The translations under genes were made by a program, and so were the position numbers. Positions 33,301-45,983 of a DNA stretch of 64,000 bases are shown one piece after another. The notes under the pieces are model-generated. The model saw only the letters and a program-made list of their open reading frames with translations, was not told the DNA's origin and did not search any database. Source of the DNA: Torymus aiolomorphi (Eukaryota > Arthropoda > Insecta > Hymenoptera > Torymidae). The stretch covers positions 87,503,948 to 87,567,947 of the forward strand of contig CM070873.1 of assembly GCA_036365515.1 (NCBI GenBank), read 5' to 3'. The first letter of the stretch is position 1. Every line of letters starts with the position of its first letter.

Positions 33301-36300
33301 TTATTTATTTTTATTATTTTTCTCATTATGGATATATTAAGACAATTAATTGCATGCAATGAAGCTCCTTAGACTTCTGAGTACCTACATATTATAATTT
33401 TTCATTACTTTTCATTTGGGGGGAGGGGGGGGGGCAATAATTAATTAATAAATAATCTTTGAAAAACACTATTTTTTCGAAAACATGTGCCCTTGAAAGG
33501 GTTAACTTGCATTTTATCACTGTAACCTATTTTTTATTCAAATCGGTTATTTGAATTGACAAAATATTGCCGATTTTTCATTAGAATTTATACATTGTTG
33601 TTACAAAAGTATTAACATTTAAATCAGTCATAAATAAATTTAGAAACTGATATTATATAAAATTTCATACATACATATTTTGGTGTTGAAAATAATAAAA
33701 TTAGTCAGATGATGGACATAGACTTTTTAATGTGTTAATCTTTCCATTCTTAATCAATGGTTTCCGTAATTGAATTTATTCTTAGGAATTTCATCTCGAA
33801 CATTATTGTTAGTACTTCATGACAAACTAAAAGATTTTCTTTAATTTTTTTTTTTTTTTTTTTTTTAACATACCTATGTACCACGTGCCCACTAATGAAG
33901 TGAAAATAAGTTAGGCTTGAATTTTATAGCAATTAATGCAATTTATCAAAAATTTTTTATTAAAAAACGCTATATAAAATACAATTTATGCTGCACTCAC
34001 TTTCTATATTTAATCAACGATTAATGATTTTTGTTTAAATTTTGACTGCTGTTATGCTATTTTTTTACGTAATCTATTGGGAATTATTGGATGTGTTTCT
34101 GAGGCTCTCTAGACAAAGTAATCAATAAAAAAAAATTAAAAAAATAAACCGCATGAACTTTAACCTTTAGACCGCTGGAATTTTCCCTTTGAAATTCGAT
34201 ATTTTCTAGAGGTAAGTTTACTGTATATAAACAGCCAGCTACCTAGTTTGGTGGAGTTTTCAAATTACCTGCTGTCCCCTAAAAGGGTAGGCCCTGTAAA
34301 GGTTATCCCACCTGCCATCTATCCGTTACTCCTAGCAAGCTCGATGTATGCCATATATTTTCTTGAAGGTGAAAAAGTATTCTAATTATCGCTGCTTGAT
34401 TGACTTTCCCTGTACATGTTTTGTGGTACTTGCTTGTCACTTCATGTGTTAGCCACATATCTATACCCCAGAGAAAAACTGTTGTTTATGGCAGTTTGTA
34501 AATTTCAGTGACAAAAACATCTAAAGTGCAATATGTAAATGTTAATACAGCATAAAATGTTAAAAGTCTGTTTAGTACCGAAATTAAATTACAACTTTCA
34601 CGACTAAAATACCCTTCTATTAGTACAATTTAAATTACAACTTTCACGACTAAAATACCCTTCTATGTTGGTGAAATTGATATTTATTTATCAGTATTGT
34701 TCAGTTTACTAATTCTATATATTTTTTTCTTTCAGAAAATGGTGTCACCCAGTTCACCGGTGAGAATTTGATCACTAAAAACATTAAACTTCTAATTAAA
34801 ACTTGTTTATCTTCTAAAAGATTTATTTTATTCAAAATTTTTCATCTATGGTTCGCAGTAAATGGTTCAAGTTAAAATATGTTTTATTGAACATGGAAGA
34901 GGTGCACGAGATACAGGGTTCATCTTGCCCGATGTACCCAAGTGAGGACGAGCAAAATGAACCTGTCGCAGGGGAATCAACATTTCCTTTGAATTATTAT
35001 ATCCAAATGATTATATCCAAAGCAATGCTTACACTGGGTGTTTTTCGACTTTCAAACTAATCAATCTACTTTACACCGTATATAATCTCTATTTCTTCCT
35101 TGTACAAGAATGAATCATTTTACTGTTTACTGTGTACCATGTTTTACGTTGAATACATCTGTAGTTAGTGCTCAACAGTCTTGCATCTTATTTTCTTCGT
35201 AACGTGTAAAAGACCGTAATAATTTAAGTTGAGTAAGAGTAATATCTTGAACAGACACCATACTTTTCTTATTTTATGAGTATGGTCGATTTCAAAGAAA
35301 CAGCAACATTTTTTAATAAATTTATATTTGTTATTAATAATAATTTTGCTTTTTGCAGAGGAAGACAAAGATCTTCGTCGGTCGTCTACCGGAAAATTGC
35401 AGGAGCGATGAACTGCGCCATCTGTTCCTGCGTTTTGGTGAGGTAACCGAGTGCGACGTGATGAATCGCTACGGTTTCGTACACATGGCTCGTGAGGAGG
35501 ACGCCGCAGAAGCGATCAAAGCGCTGCACAACACCGTCTTCAAGGGCGCCACTATCAACGTCGAGCAGTCCACGGGGAAATCGCGGGGACGCAGAGACGA
35601 CAGACGCGGTGGCCCCATGCGCGGCGGCAGAGGAGGACGAGATGGAGGCCGCGATACTCGTCCCGGTCCGTATAACGACAGGAGAGGTTTGTTGAAATAC
35701 ACCGCGTCGTTCGTAACTTCTGAAAGAAAAAATGATTTTTCCTAAAGATCACAATGGAAAATCAAACTTTTTTCCGTACTTTTCGACGAACCTCCTTGTG
35801 ATTTTCCATATAATAATTGTACAACGCGTCGAGACTATGATTATTACCCTGTGTTTAAGCGTTTGTACTTCTAAGGCTAATATTATGCAACTAAAACTAT
35901 TTTTTTTTCTTTTTTTTTTCTTATTTTTTATTTTTAATTCATTTATTTTTTTAATACTGAGGAAAGTGTTTTAAACTGCATTCTTTAAATAAAGCTTCAA
36001 TTGATTTTTATGTTTTTCAATTGCTAAGTTCACTAAGATAGAAATCCATATTTTTAACCATTTTTCTTCAATAAAAATGGTTAATAATTATCAATTATTT
36101 ATTATTTTTAATTGATTACTATTAATTATTAATTTTATTAATTATAATTATTAATTTTATTAATTTTAATTATTAATTTTACTTGAATTAAAAAACATAC
36201 GAATTTTTTCTCCATGTATACTTTGCTTCATCAATGAACATATTCAAATGTGTAAAATTTATTTTCAGTTATGAGAACATGGTTATATGAAGATGAATAA

Positions 36301-39300
36301 AATATACAATTGCACATATAGCTCATATTTTGCCATATGCATAATTGAACCATATTTAATAGTTTATTAATTTAAAGATTCATTATTTATTTGTTTTTAA
36401 TTCTTAACATATATTTTTTTAAAGTTGCTTGCAGCATTTAATCATTGAACGTTCTCACATAAATAATACTCATGTTCATCTCATCACTCATTTCTCTATA
36501 TAATTCATTCTTGTTGATCTCTACTTATAATCAGTGTAAATTTGAAAAAAGAAATGGTTTATAGTGCATATAAATTAGATGAATGTACACCCGCAAACAA
36601 TAATGAAATGTACAATTTTTTTGGAAAAGGTTTTTTTAATTCTTTGCATGACTCTTTACATCACTTTACTATCACTTTACTATCACTTTTTCTTAAAAGC
36701 TTACTCAAATGCTATGACTTCTAAGTTAGTAGATGATTCACAAAAGAGTTTTGATAATTATGAAATTTAGTTCCTGACCAAGATATGAACATTAACAACT
36801 TTTCTATTATTATTCATTTTCATTTCTAATTTAAAATGACTCTTTCTTCGAATCAACAGCTAACTTGCTAATAATTCATCTATCCCTTTGACAGAAATTC
36901 AAAGTATTACCGAATTAGAAATTGACTTGCGAAACCCATCAACATATTATTTACAAACGTTTAAGCTCGAGTAATAATCTATCTTTGGGTTTATTTACGA
37001 TAAGTTGAAGCGAATCGCCGTTCGGAATACTGCGGTAAAGTAAAATATGAAAATAGAAAAACGAAATAACATGTTTTAATTAAATGCGAGACGATAGTTA
37101 GGAGCTTCAATGTAACTCGAAAACCTAACTGGCTCTCAATATCAGACGGTAAAAAGCAATGAAGTGTTCCTGTTTTTTTGTTCTTGGTTCCATTCTGTGA
37201 CTATAAAACTGCAGTTCTCCCGATTCATAACGTCGGTTACGACGGGTCGGCAGGCGGTGGTGGCGGCTACACAGACTACAACCGCGGTGGCGGTGACTTC
37301 AGCGGCCGAGGTGACTTCAGCGGTGGCTACAACGACAGAGGCGGTTACGGACAGAACGTCGGTGGTGCTGCCATGGGCTACACCTCCTCTGCGCCGATGG
37401 GCGGCTACGGGCCGGCGGGCGGAACTGTTGGCGGCTACGGACCTACGGGAGCCGTTGATTACGGCAGAACCGACTACGGTAGGACAGCTGATTTCGGCGC
37501 GCGAACAGACTATGGGAATCGAGGAGATTTTCCAAGTAACGTACCGTTTTTCCAATTTTTTGTCTTTAATTTTGGACATGAGCCTGCTTTTTTGACCATT
37601 GTATTTTTTTCTTTTTTTTTCTGGTTTGAACTTTGCTTATTATTCCACTATTTATTTTGATTTTTAATCTACGGTTTGTTTCTGGGCAACACATTTCCCA
37701 CGTAGTTCATACATGAATATTTATAATTTGCTGTATGTCACTCTAATAGAATTTTCTCATATTCAAATTAAAGACAAATTGCATGCGCGATTAAAAGTAT
37801 TTTCTACGTGAAATATATTAATTAGAAAATGCTTATTTCTAATTACCCATTTCCTATTGCTTGAATTGCTTAACACAAATATCTCACATTTATTACAGCT
37901 TTATCCTTTAGACAATGTATAACTTTATTTATAGCACTGCGTGGCATAAATCCACATTTATGTCACGCCTATCCGTGACATAAGTAGTCTATTATTGCAC
38001 TGTGCTTATCACCCTCGCTGTCGCTCGGGTGATACTGCACGGTGCAAAACTGTACTGCTAATGGCACGAATACGCGTGACATGGCAGATTTATGCAGTCA
38101 GTGCTAATAAAATAATGTACGATACACGTATCATAAGTCGTTCTTTATGGCACGGCGTTAAGCGCACTCGCTACGCTCGGGCGCTTATACACGCCGTGCC
38201 GTAAAATGCAACTTATGCCACTAGTATCGTAATGTACTATTTATTAGATGTAAAGTAAAAATGTTTATAATCGCATTTTGCAATGAAAAATTGGAAAATA
38301 ATGGAAAATCTATCAATTCTCTGATAAAAGTAAATGAGCATCCTAATGGGTTGCTGAAGCATAATAACCTTGATCATGTATTGTAATATCCAACAATTAC
38401 TATACACATATGCACAATGCACTGCACGTATATCATCTTTGTCCTTGTGTACCTCACATTGAACCAGTCCAATAAGTGCTGAAATCATTGATAGAATTGG
38501 TGCATGCAATAGAACGCAATAAAAAATAGTGAGTAGCGTTTGCAATATAAACTGCACCATGTTGAAATCCCTAAAATTTAAGAAAACTCGTGGGATTGCT
38601 TGTATACTAAAGCGGGATATTCTTGGCAAACAGTGTGTGACTACTCCGTAGCTGGTGGGGGCATGGCTGGCGACTTTAATAGAGCTGCACCAGGTCCCGT
38701 TGACTATGGACGTACCGACAACTTCGCAGCCAGCAGAGCTGACGCATACGGCGCTCCACGGGCGGACTATGATCGAACGGCGACCGGGCCAATGAGAAAT
38801 GGTAGCGGTGGCGTAGCTACTGGTGGCTATGGCGCTGGATACGGTGATGTCGGGTGAGTGTTGGTTTTTTTTAATATTTTTCACTTTTCAATCCAGAAAT
38901 CTATTCTTCCATACATTTTTACACTTTTGTTAATGTCTCCATTACTCAGAAAAATAAGAATACTGAAAAATACTGGTACTTACCTAATGCCCTGAAGAAT
39001 AGTACATTGTGCAATAATGGGAGAAAATAAGCTATCTTACACCTCATCTGAGTTTAAAATAGCTTTTCTTCCCGTGTTACATACCGTATTTTTTTAACGA
39101 GAGCATGATAGGGCCTTCTTCATGCATGGAAGTGATTTTTATGAATAGTGATTGTGAATTTCGAGTCATGCACAACATATTATTCCCTGCTCTAGTGGGA
39201 AATAGTAATATCTTTCGCTTTTTCGAAGTATGCTCGAAATGCACGATTTCCCACTCAACTTGCAGGCATGGAAAAAAGGTCATTTCATGTTCGTGTTCGA

Positions 39301-41679
39301 GTCATGCACGGAATATAAAAAATACACGACAAACTCACTCGTACAAGAATCGTTTTTATCACACTAGTATCGAAATGACTATTATTTATTTTAATGAATA
39401 ACAATGTTGATATTTAATAGCCCAATCAGTGGAGCACCAAGTTACAGCACTGGTGGACCCAGCTACAATACTGGCCCTGGACCCCAAGCAGACATGTTCA
39501 GCCGAAGAGCTGGAGGGACTGTTCCCAGTGGTGGATATCAAGTTGGAGGGTATGTTCACATGTTATTATATGGAAGTTTCTCAAAATTTATTCTAATAGT
39601 CAAACATTTTCTTCTCTATTTCTTATAACTGAAATCTAAATAAATAATTAGAATATGAAATATGGTTTGCATTCATTGAATGTAAATCATTTTTATCCTA
39701 CACGAAGCGCTCATTTTAGCTACGGCAGCATAAAGCTACTGCGTGCTAATACATCATACTGTTCGCTGCCACAGGAGTAAACAATGCGTACGTGGAGAGT
39801 AATGATACCATACCAGTGTAGCTTGGAAACTGTCGAGCGTCAATATCAAGAGGTTCATACCACGGTGGTATGAGATTCTTGCAATCGAGGAGTTGCGTTT
39901 GGCACCGTTGCACGAATTCCATACTCTCGTGGTATAAACTTGCTGCTTTCGGCGCATGGGGGTACTTTCTCCTACGGTAGCGCTGCTCTACTATGCTAGT
40001 CAAGTATAACAAAAATTGATGCTTCTATAGCGCGAGATCCCGTACTATCATAGTTAAATTGAGCTCTCCGTGTGAGAATACCTATTAATAGTAAATAATT
40101 CATATAAAGCCGCGGACTTTGTCGCCGGATTCGGATGTGGACTGCGGCGATTAACTAACATCTTTGCGCCCAATTTTTGTCAATTCAGAATTTTCATGTC
40201 ATCTTCGTGAACTCTGCTGGTTTAAAATATACTTGAAATAATAAATAGGTTTCAATAGTTACAGCGGGTGAAACTAATACCCTCCAAGGACTTATTAGCA
40301 AGGCGATGCAGAACTATTAGATACCCATAATGAAGATTTCAGTTAACTACAAATTATAAAAGAAAAAACATCAAAATTCTTTTGAGACATATGAATGATA
40401 TTTTCTTTTTCCATTGCAGATACACAGAAGGATACGACAGAGCAGATCCGTACGGCCCTCCGCGCGGAGGTGGTCGGTAAGTAACAATATTCCATTTTTA
40501 ATTTTAGTTAAAAATATTTCGGTTAACATGCATTGTAGAATATTTCGAGTAATTGACATAATTTAGAGTCGTTAAAAATGCGAAAAGGAACATGGAGCTC
40601 AGTAAAAAAAAAACCTTGCGCTCTCGTTCTTTTGCGTTCCGTCGCTTTTATGCTTCTCCGAACCGTTCAACTTCGAGTAAGCGTAAAGTGAAAAATACAA
40701 AGGCGCAGAGCGACACTGAAAATCACATTGTATAAAAGCATAAGATGTAACGAATTGGAATTCATTTTGGTAACAATAAAAGATATTTCATTCAATTTTC
40801 TTCAATTATTAATTTATTGAGCCAAGATTTAAATAAAGACTGTTTTATAAGTAGTAAGTAAACATTTTGCTAACACATTTATTGTTACCACATTCTTCTA
40901 AAAGTTTCATGATTGACATGCGTTAACACGAGCGCGCGCCATTATGAAAATAAACACTTATTGCGACGTTACGAACGTATATTCTTTGTACACTGCGAAT
41001 GCGATTTTTAAGCGATAGACAAAGCATGATGCAAAGCGACTGCAAAGTATTGAATGCAGGATTGCTATTTTCTTATGTCTAACTTTTTCTTCATTTTCGC
41101 TTACGAAAATTGAAACATATATATAAATTCTAAAAAGGTTTCAAATCATTAAGATAATTATAAATTTCAAAAATTTCTAACCATGTCCTGGGATGACCAA
41201 TTTTCATACAATTCCCACAGTTCTTTGCACCAATTTGGATAATTTTTTCTTTTCTATTAATTTTAATAGTTAACGTATGCTTGCGTATTCCATCTCTCTA
41301 ATGTACTGCGTAGTGATATAAAATTAATGTTTAATATATGATCTAACATATATTGAAAACAATTTCAATAAAATTCATACATCCAAAATGTAGCTTCTTG
41401 AAATTTTAATTTTAAATTATTAAAAAATGTATTTTCTAAACGCAATTTCATTACGCAGTTTCATCATTGACGTTTACTCCGATCTTTCGACAGAACTACT
41501 CTGATCATTCTACTAGAGCGCGTCACAAGAATAAAACTATATCAAGCAACGTTACATCTTATACTTTAAACTGCGCTGTAAAAAAGAAAAATTTCTGAAA
41601 CGATTAATTCTGCGATTTCTCATTTTTTTAAACTTTTAGCTTCCCAGGCCCGGCAGACGCGATGCAACCGAGGTACTAA
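30379..41679 (+). CDS. RRM/RGG RNA-binding protein, RBM4/RBM14/lark-type, eight coding exons
   Basis: Exons: 30379-30390, 34736-34759, 35359-35686, 37215-37535, 38634-38853, 39430-39549, 40420-40476, 41640-41679. All junctions have GT-AG and keep one frame of 373 codons ending TAA. Residues 13-84 form one RRM with RNP2 IFVGRL (17-22) and RNP1 NRYGFVHM (48-55), the Tyr-type RNP1 seen in RBM4, RBM14 and lark. Residues 86-113 form an RGG box (GGPMRGGRGGRDGGR). The rest is Gly/Tyr-rich low complexity (VGGYGPTGAVDYGR), ending PADAMQPRY. Such proteins bind RNA in the nucleus and act in splicing or transcription; that function is inferred. Exon 5 could instead start at 38652 and exon 6 at 39421, both in frame. 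I do not assign an ortholog; lark itself has two RRMs and a zinc knuckle. Confidence 0.85.
31609..32894. mobile_element. 1.29-kb TTAA-flanked inverted-repeat element in intron 1
   Basis: Ends GGTGGTTCTTTCACGACTTC and complement, with arms extending about 250 bp (CTAGTCAAAGCAGTGCTAAA and onwards). TTAA lies at 31605-31608 and 32895-32898. No transposase is visible; a further weak inverted repeat lies in the middle (32440-32640). TTAA fits piggyBac or Kolobok-type elements. Confidence 0.78.
33400..33900. other. Intron 1 simple-sequence tracts
   Basis: A G-rich run at about 33418-33434 and a T-run of about 19 at 33847-33866. The rest of intron 1 (30391-34735) outside the TTAA element is AT-rich with no gene that I can support. 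Confidence 0.6.
34586..34667. repeat. Tandem duplication in intron 1
   Basis: AATTACAACTTTCACGACTA and the following AAATACCCTTCTAT occur twice, about 46 bp apart, just upstream of the microexon. Confidence 0.8.
34736..34759 (+). other. 24-nt microexon of the RNA-binding protein gene
   Basis: A strong pyrimidine tract and TTTCAG precede it and GTGAGA follows. It encodes KMVSPSSP. Exon 1 and exon 3 also join in frame without it, so it can be included or skipped without changing the frame. Confidence 0.7.
37933..38105. mobile_element. Hairpin MITE in intron 4
   Basis: Ends AGCACTGCGTGGCATAAATC and GATTTATGCAGTCAGTGCT are imperfect inverted repeats. Internal hairpins such as ATCACCCTCGCTGTCGCTCG sit between them. 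About 173 bp, no coding. Confidence 0.6.
38121..38229. mobile_element. 109-bp MITE in intron 4 with 8-bp duplication
   Basis: Short inverted ends (GATACACGTATCATAAGT and ACTTATGCCACTAGTATCG) enclose a strong GC-rich hairpin, GGCACGGCG...CGCCGTGCC. The 8-mer TAATGTAC flanks it at 38113-38120 and 38230-38237. Similar CACTAGTATCG ends occur at 39361-39372 and (CACTAATATCG) 33150. Confidence 0.7.
39065..39372. mobile_element. Possible MITE-like repeat in intron 5
   Basis: The right end (AATCGTTTTTATCACACTAGTATCG region) matches the end seen at 38229 and a decayed copy at 33130-33160. Internal short inverted repeats are present (GTCATGCAC, GTGGGAAAT). The left end is not clear. Confidence 0.4.
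39740..40030. other. Intron 6 segment with dispersed short inverted repeats
   Basis: Contains TACCACGGTGGTA and CTCGTGGTATAAA motifs and several short complementary blocks, suggestive of an old hairpin transposon. It has no defined ends. Confidence 0.3.
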
Positions 41680-42450
41680 TTAACCGAAAGTACCTGCGAA
41701 ACAAAGCGAATAATAACACGCACGCAAAATGGCAAATATTAGAGTTTGATTGCCGATGAAAATATGGCGGTTAGAGTGCGCGAATTTACGTCTACACATA
41801 CAACGCCCCTCTCGAATTCAGCCCACTTACCGAAAAATAGTTTCACTCGTCTATATGTATAATTTTATTCCTAGATTATAAAATTAAAAATGAAACGAAA
41901 CTGAAAGATCGAATTAAAACTAGATCAAGGTTAAGTGTGGATATTAAATATAAAACTATAAGAAAAGATAATTACAAATTTTGTAAAGATAATTCGAGAG
42001 AGTCTACACAGGAGCGAGATCTGGACGAGCACAGAAGCCATTCGACAACTAAGAATTGTAATAGAAATTTAACATTTTTATACTGTTGATTTTGTCGAAA
42101 GAAAATACTTGACACAAACACATACACACAAAACATAACATACATTTTAAAAGGAAAGCATATGCAAGCATTCATTTTGGTGACTAACCAAATGCTCAAC
42201 GAAGAAGAAGTGTAAAGAGCAAGAGTTAAATCTTGCTGTTTTAGGGACACGTATCTTTACTTAGCGATAAAATAAACAAAAAGTTCAATTATTTCTTCCT
42301 AGTTTAGTGTTATCTGATATTATAATGGACATGCTAGTGATTAATTTAAAGTTGCTGTATGATTTTCTTCTTTTCTTTTTTTTTTTATATATGTAAAAAT
42401 CTGAAAAAACTGTTTGAATAATATTCATGAATAAAACGAGAGGAAATGCT
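41680..42450 (+). other. 3' UTR of the RNA-binding protein gene
   Basis: AT-rich sequence after the TAA at 41677-41679. AATAAA signals lie at 42271-42276 and 42430-42435. Which is used cannot be told from sequence. Confidence 0.6.
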
Positions 42451-45131
42451 TAAAACTGCTTTCATTAAACAATCGTGTATCTTTTTAGTTGTAATAAATG
42501 TAACTAATCATTCCTTATCCTCGTCACAAATTCACACTTTGTAACTAAAATAAAATGTTTTTAAAACTAATTTTCTGAAAAGACTCGAATACTAACTATA
42601 AACCTTTTAACCTACACTAAACATATCTCCTTTAATCAACCCTTTATTTTACGTTTGTACTAATGATTCCTTTAAATTATAGTAGATGTAATAATAATTA
42701 AATATTTTGAGAAATTTGGAAAATTTATGTATAATTATAAAAATTCCAATTGTGCTTGTAAATTATTTGAAAATGTTTATACCTACCACTCTAATGTCAG
42801 AGTTACAACTTTGATATGATTTTTCGGCGCTCGTGGTATAAAATAGAGTTCGAGATTAGTACGTAAGTAGATTATTTACCTTGTGTGACTTCGTTGGAGC
42901 GAAAAACGTCACATGAGGTTAATAATCTACTTCCACACCCTTGTTGAAAAGTACTACTGCGTCATAGTGATGAAGATCGTAATTATACATATTTTTTCTC
43001 GTGATCAATACTAATACCAAAGGCTTGACAAAAATTCACTTCGATTGTATTTAATGAAGGAGACAAGAAAAGTCAAGGTGCATATCAAAAGATCATCATG
43101 GGCGAAGTCATCGTCTAATTTACTGCGCTTTCGCGTAGCTAATTTCTGAAGATTCTGCGCTCCGTCTCGTCCGAAAAAAATTGCGAAAATGCGAAATTTG
43201 AGAGAAAGTCAGCGTCTACCTAGCGCAAATAATTCATCTTGGCGGCGTCTTATCTGAGCTCCAATTTTATAATGGAGAAGAGAATAATCATTCGTCGAAA
43301 AACCTATGTCCGCCAATGCGTGCGGTGTTTTTTTAGAGAGAGAGAGAGATGCGAAGCTGCGATGAGAATGCGTTTGCGCCCCGGCGGCTTTGCGATTATG
43401 AAGGTATGTTTACTACAAAAAAGAACGCGTGCGTCCTTTACAATTCTATAGCTGTTACACGAACGTCTCATAGGTGTGTCTTTTGTTAGACACTTGCATT
43501 ACTGGCTTACATGAGAAAAAAAAATAGCGTAAGAAGACACTATAGTTGCTATCTATCATGTTTCAGTTAAATATTCGCAATCATCTCACTCGAAATTAGT
43601 CCTCGGTTTTTCGTTTTTCGAAATCAAAGTATCAAGTTGTCAACATCCAGTGCAGTATTATTTAGTAGATAAATATCTTTCAAAACTATTAAAAAAAATA
43701 TTGTTTGACGTTAATATAATAATTATATTCATTCAAGTTTGTAAATTACTGTATAAAAGAAATGAAAAAATTTTGGTGTAAAAAGTTTATAATGTCATTC
43801 CAAAACTAGCATATTTTTACTTTGTCTAGTTTGGTAATAATTTTTTATTTTGGTTAAAAGTTTTATAGTCATGTCAGATAAATCAATTTAATAAACTTAT
43901 TCTTTATTTCACAAAAAAAAAGTTCTAATCCATTGCTATATATAAAGGGCTCAAGAATTGAGGGATGAAAAGATCAGTTTAAAAAAAAATGATTTTCCGC
44001 ATGCTTCATTTATTAATTCAAAATCCAAGCGAAACACGTATATCAACATACATAAGATCAAACATGAAACATTTTCTAGCGAAACATGCGATTTGCAAAA
44101 ACGACAACCTTAATTTTTTCGACGAACAATAAATGCGCATCGAATTTTCGTTAAAAGCTTTCATCAATTTTTATCGTTTGTCTCGCGCGACAAAGCTTTT
44201 AGAAAATGAAGAAAAGCAAAATTGAATATTATATACTATAATTGTATATCGATAGAAATTATATACGATCTTTTCTAGGCACTACATTGGAAATTCGTTT
44301 TGTGTCCGAATTTGTATGTCCAATTCGAAACTCGTTCGAACAACGCAAGTATATGTTGCATTTGGCGATTATTAAAGGGTTCGTTGATTGAGAGAACTCG
44401 TTGTGATTTCATTACAGAAAAGCTATGAACACGCGTGTTCTTTATTAATAAGTCGGTTTACGAACGCGTTAATTCTTTTCATATGCGAAATCGATTACGA
44501 AATATAGTTTGTGCGATATGTACGTATAAGCTTTTCTTTATTCGACCTATAGGCTACGAGATTCGGTTGGTTCTCTAAAAATCCCTAACATGTTTTTAAT
44601 GTTAGTAACATTAGCATGTAAGCAAATATAAAAAAATTAAATATAATTGTATAGGTAGCCCTTTCTCATGAACATTTTTTATAATAGATGGCAACCTGGA
44701 TGAATGGACATTAATCACAGGACCATGGACAAAATTCAACGCTTGAAAGTATGACGCCCATAATGGTTCATGTAGTCATTGAGCTCCTTCCTTGGTGATG
44801 AGGTGCAAAAACGATGACATGTTAAGGCCAAACTTTGAAGTTTATAACAAATGATTAAAAATTAAACATCATATTATGGTATTGTTGAATGTTAAATAAA
44901 AATAAAAAAAAAATTTTTATACTTGAAATTGTAAATTATTTCTAATACTTTATCATACACATCAATTAATTACACTTCATTAGTACATTCCTTATAGACT
45001 TTTTTTTTTTATTTTTTTTTTATTAATAGAATTTCTAATAAATAGTATTCTACTGAATTAACTACTTATTAAATGTTTAACTAATAGGATAATTATAATC
45101 AGCAATCTAATAAATCCGTTATATTTATTAA
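42451..45131. other. Intergenic AT-rich DNA
   Basis: No gene is supported. A hairpin (AAGTAGATTATTTACC...AATAATCTACTT, about 42866-42931) looks like another small MITE. A GC-richer island at 43220-43410 ends in a donor-like AAG/GTATGT (43400) and could be a 5' exon of a gene outside the window, but I cannot confirm it. Confidence 0.4.
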
Positions 45132-45507
45132 GGGGGTTCCATAATCCTACCATTACCGACCGAGCAATTCACACAGTTTCAAGCTGATTAAAAATAAAAT
45201 ACGTCGAATCACAAAAAATCAAGCGAAGACTTCGCTGCGGTTTTGAACGTTCTATCATCCAGTAAAAGTTTGGAGTCGAAATATCAAGTTGTTTTTGCAA
45301 AAACTGAACGAAACCGAATTTTGTTTTGTTCAAAGTTTTTGCAAAAACAACTTGATATTTCGACTCCAAACTTTTACTGGATGATAGAACGTTCAAAACC
45401 GCAGCGAAGTCTTCGCTTGATTTTTTGTGATTCGACGTATTTTATTTTTAATCAGCTTGAAACTGTGTGAATTGCTCGGTCGGTAATGGTAGGATTATGG
45501 AACCCCG
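45132..45507. mobile_element. 376-bp TTAA-flanked palindromic MITE
   Basis: Nearly perfect palindrome with ends GGGGGTTCCATAATCCTACC, flanked by TTAA at 45128-45131 and 45508-45511. The core TACCATTACCGACCGAGC recurs in degraded form near 31160 and 48500-48548. The frames it opens on each strand encode the same repeat-derived peptide and are not genes. Confidence 0.85.
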
Positions 45508-45633
45508 TTAAACTTTAAAAATAAAATTTTTTTTAAATGAAATAATCGTTAACTTTTTATGTCTATTGCTCTAGAAAATTCATTTGTATACATTTCTGTT
45601 GATATAGATCCGCAAAATAAACTTACAAGTATG

Positions 45634-45939
45634 TGTACAGGTATAAATTGTCTTTATTTCACGGCGTTAGAGTAGGCGATGTAAATTATTAAATGCAGGT
45701 AATTACTATGTAAGGTACAAGGTTTAAGAGGTGACTCTTTTACAAAGGCGTGCTCTCTCCAGTGAGTAGAGTCGCAAACTGTTTTACAAAAATCGGAGAA
45801 GGAGCGGAAACGCTCTCGGGCAGTTAGAGAGAAGGCGCTCCTTGTGTCTCTCTCTCACACACTGTATACACATACACATTGTCGCCCGCACGCTAGCACA
45901 CATATAGGGTATTGGAACTAAAGGAAAACGTACTTCACA
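45634..45939 (-). mobile_element. Copia-type 3' LTR
   Basis: In minus sense the segment starts TGTGAAGTACGTTTTCC right after a purine-rich tract (AAAAGGCGGAAG) and ends AATAAAGACAATTTATACCTGTACA, that is TG...CA with a polyadenylation signal near the end. It adjoins the Copia coding end at 45984-46250. The 5' partner is missing. Confidence 0.6.
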
Positions 45940-45983
45940 CTTCCGCCTTTTCCTTAATTCCTTTTTGCAATAAAATTCACAAA

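Noticed and set aside
37142..38884. Antisense frames over the Gly/Tyr-rich exons
   Set aside because: They are the complement of the repetitive GGY-coding exons, which keeps stop codons rare on the other strand; the sense exons have splice sites and a continuous frame.
43239..43451. 70-codon frame with Arg-rich content
   Set aside because: No homology; GA-repeat codes most of the Arg/Glu. The donor-like site at its end is noted under the intergenic feature but is too weak for a gene call.
45169..45470. Two 75-codon frames of nearly identical protein on opposite strands
   Set aside because: They are the two arms of the TTAA palindromic MITE read in each direction.
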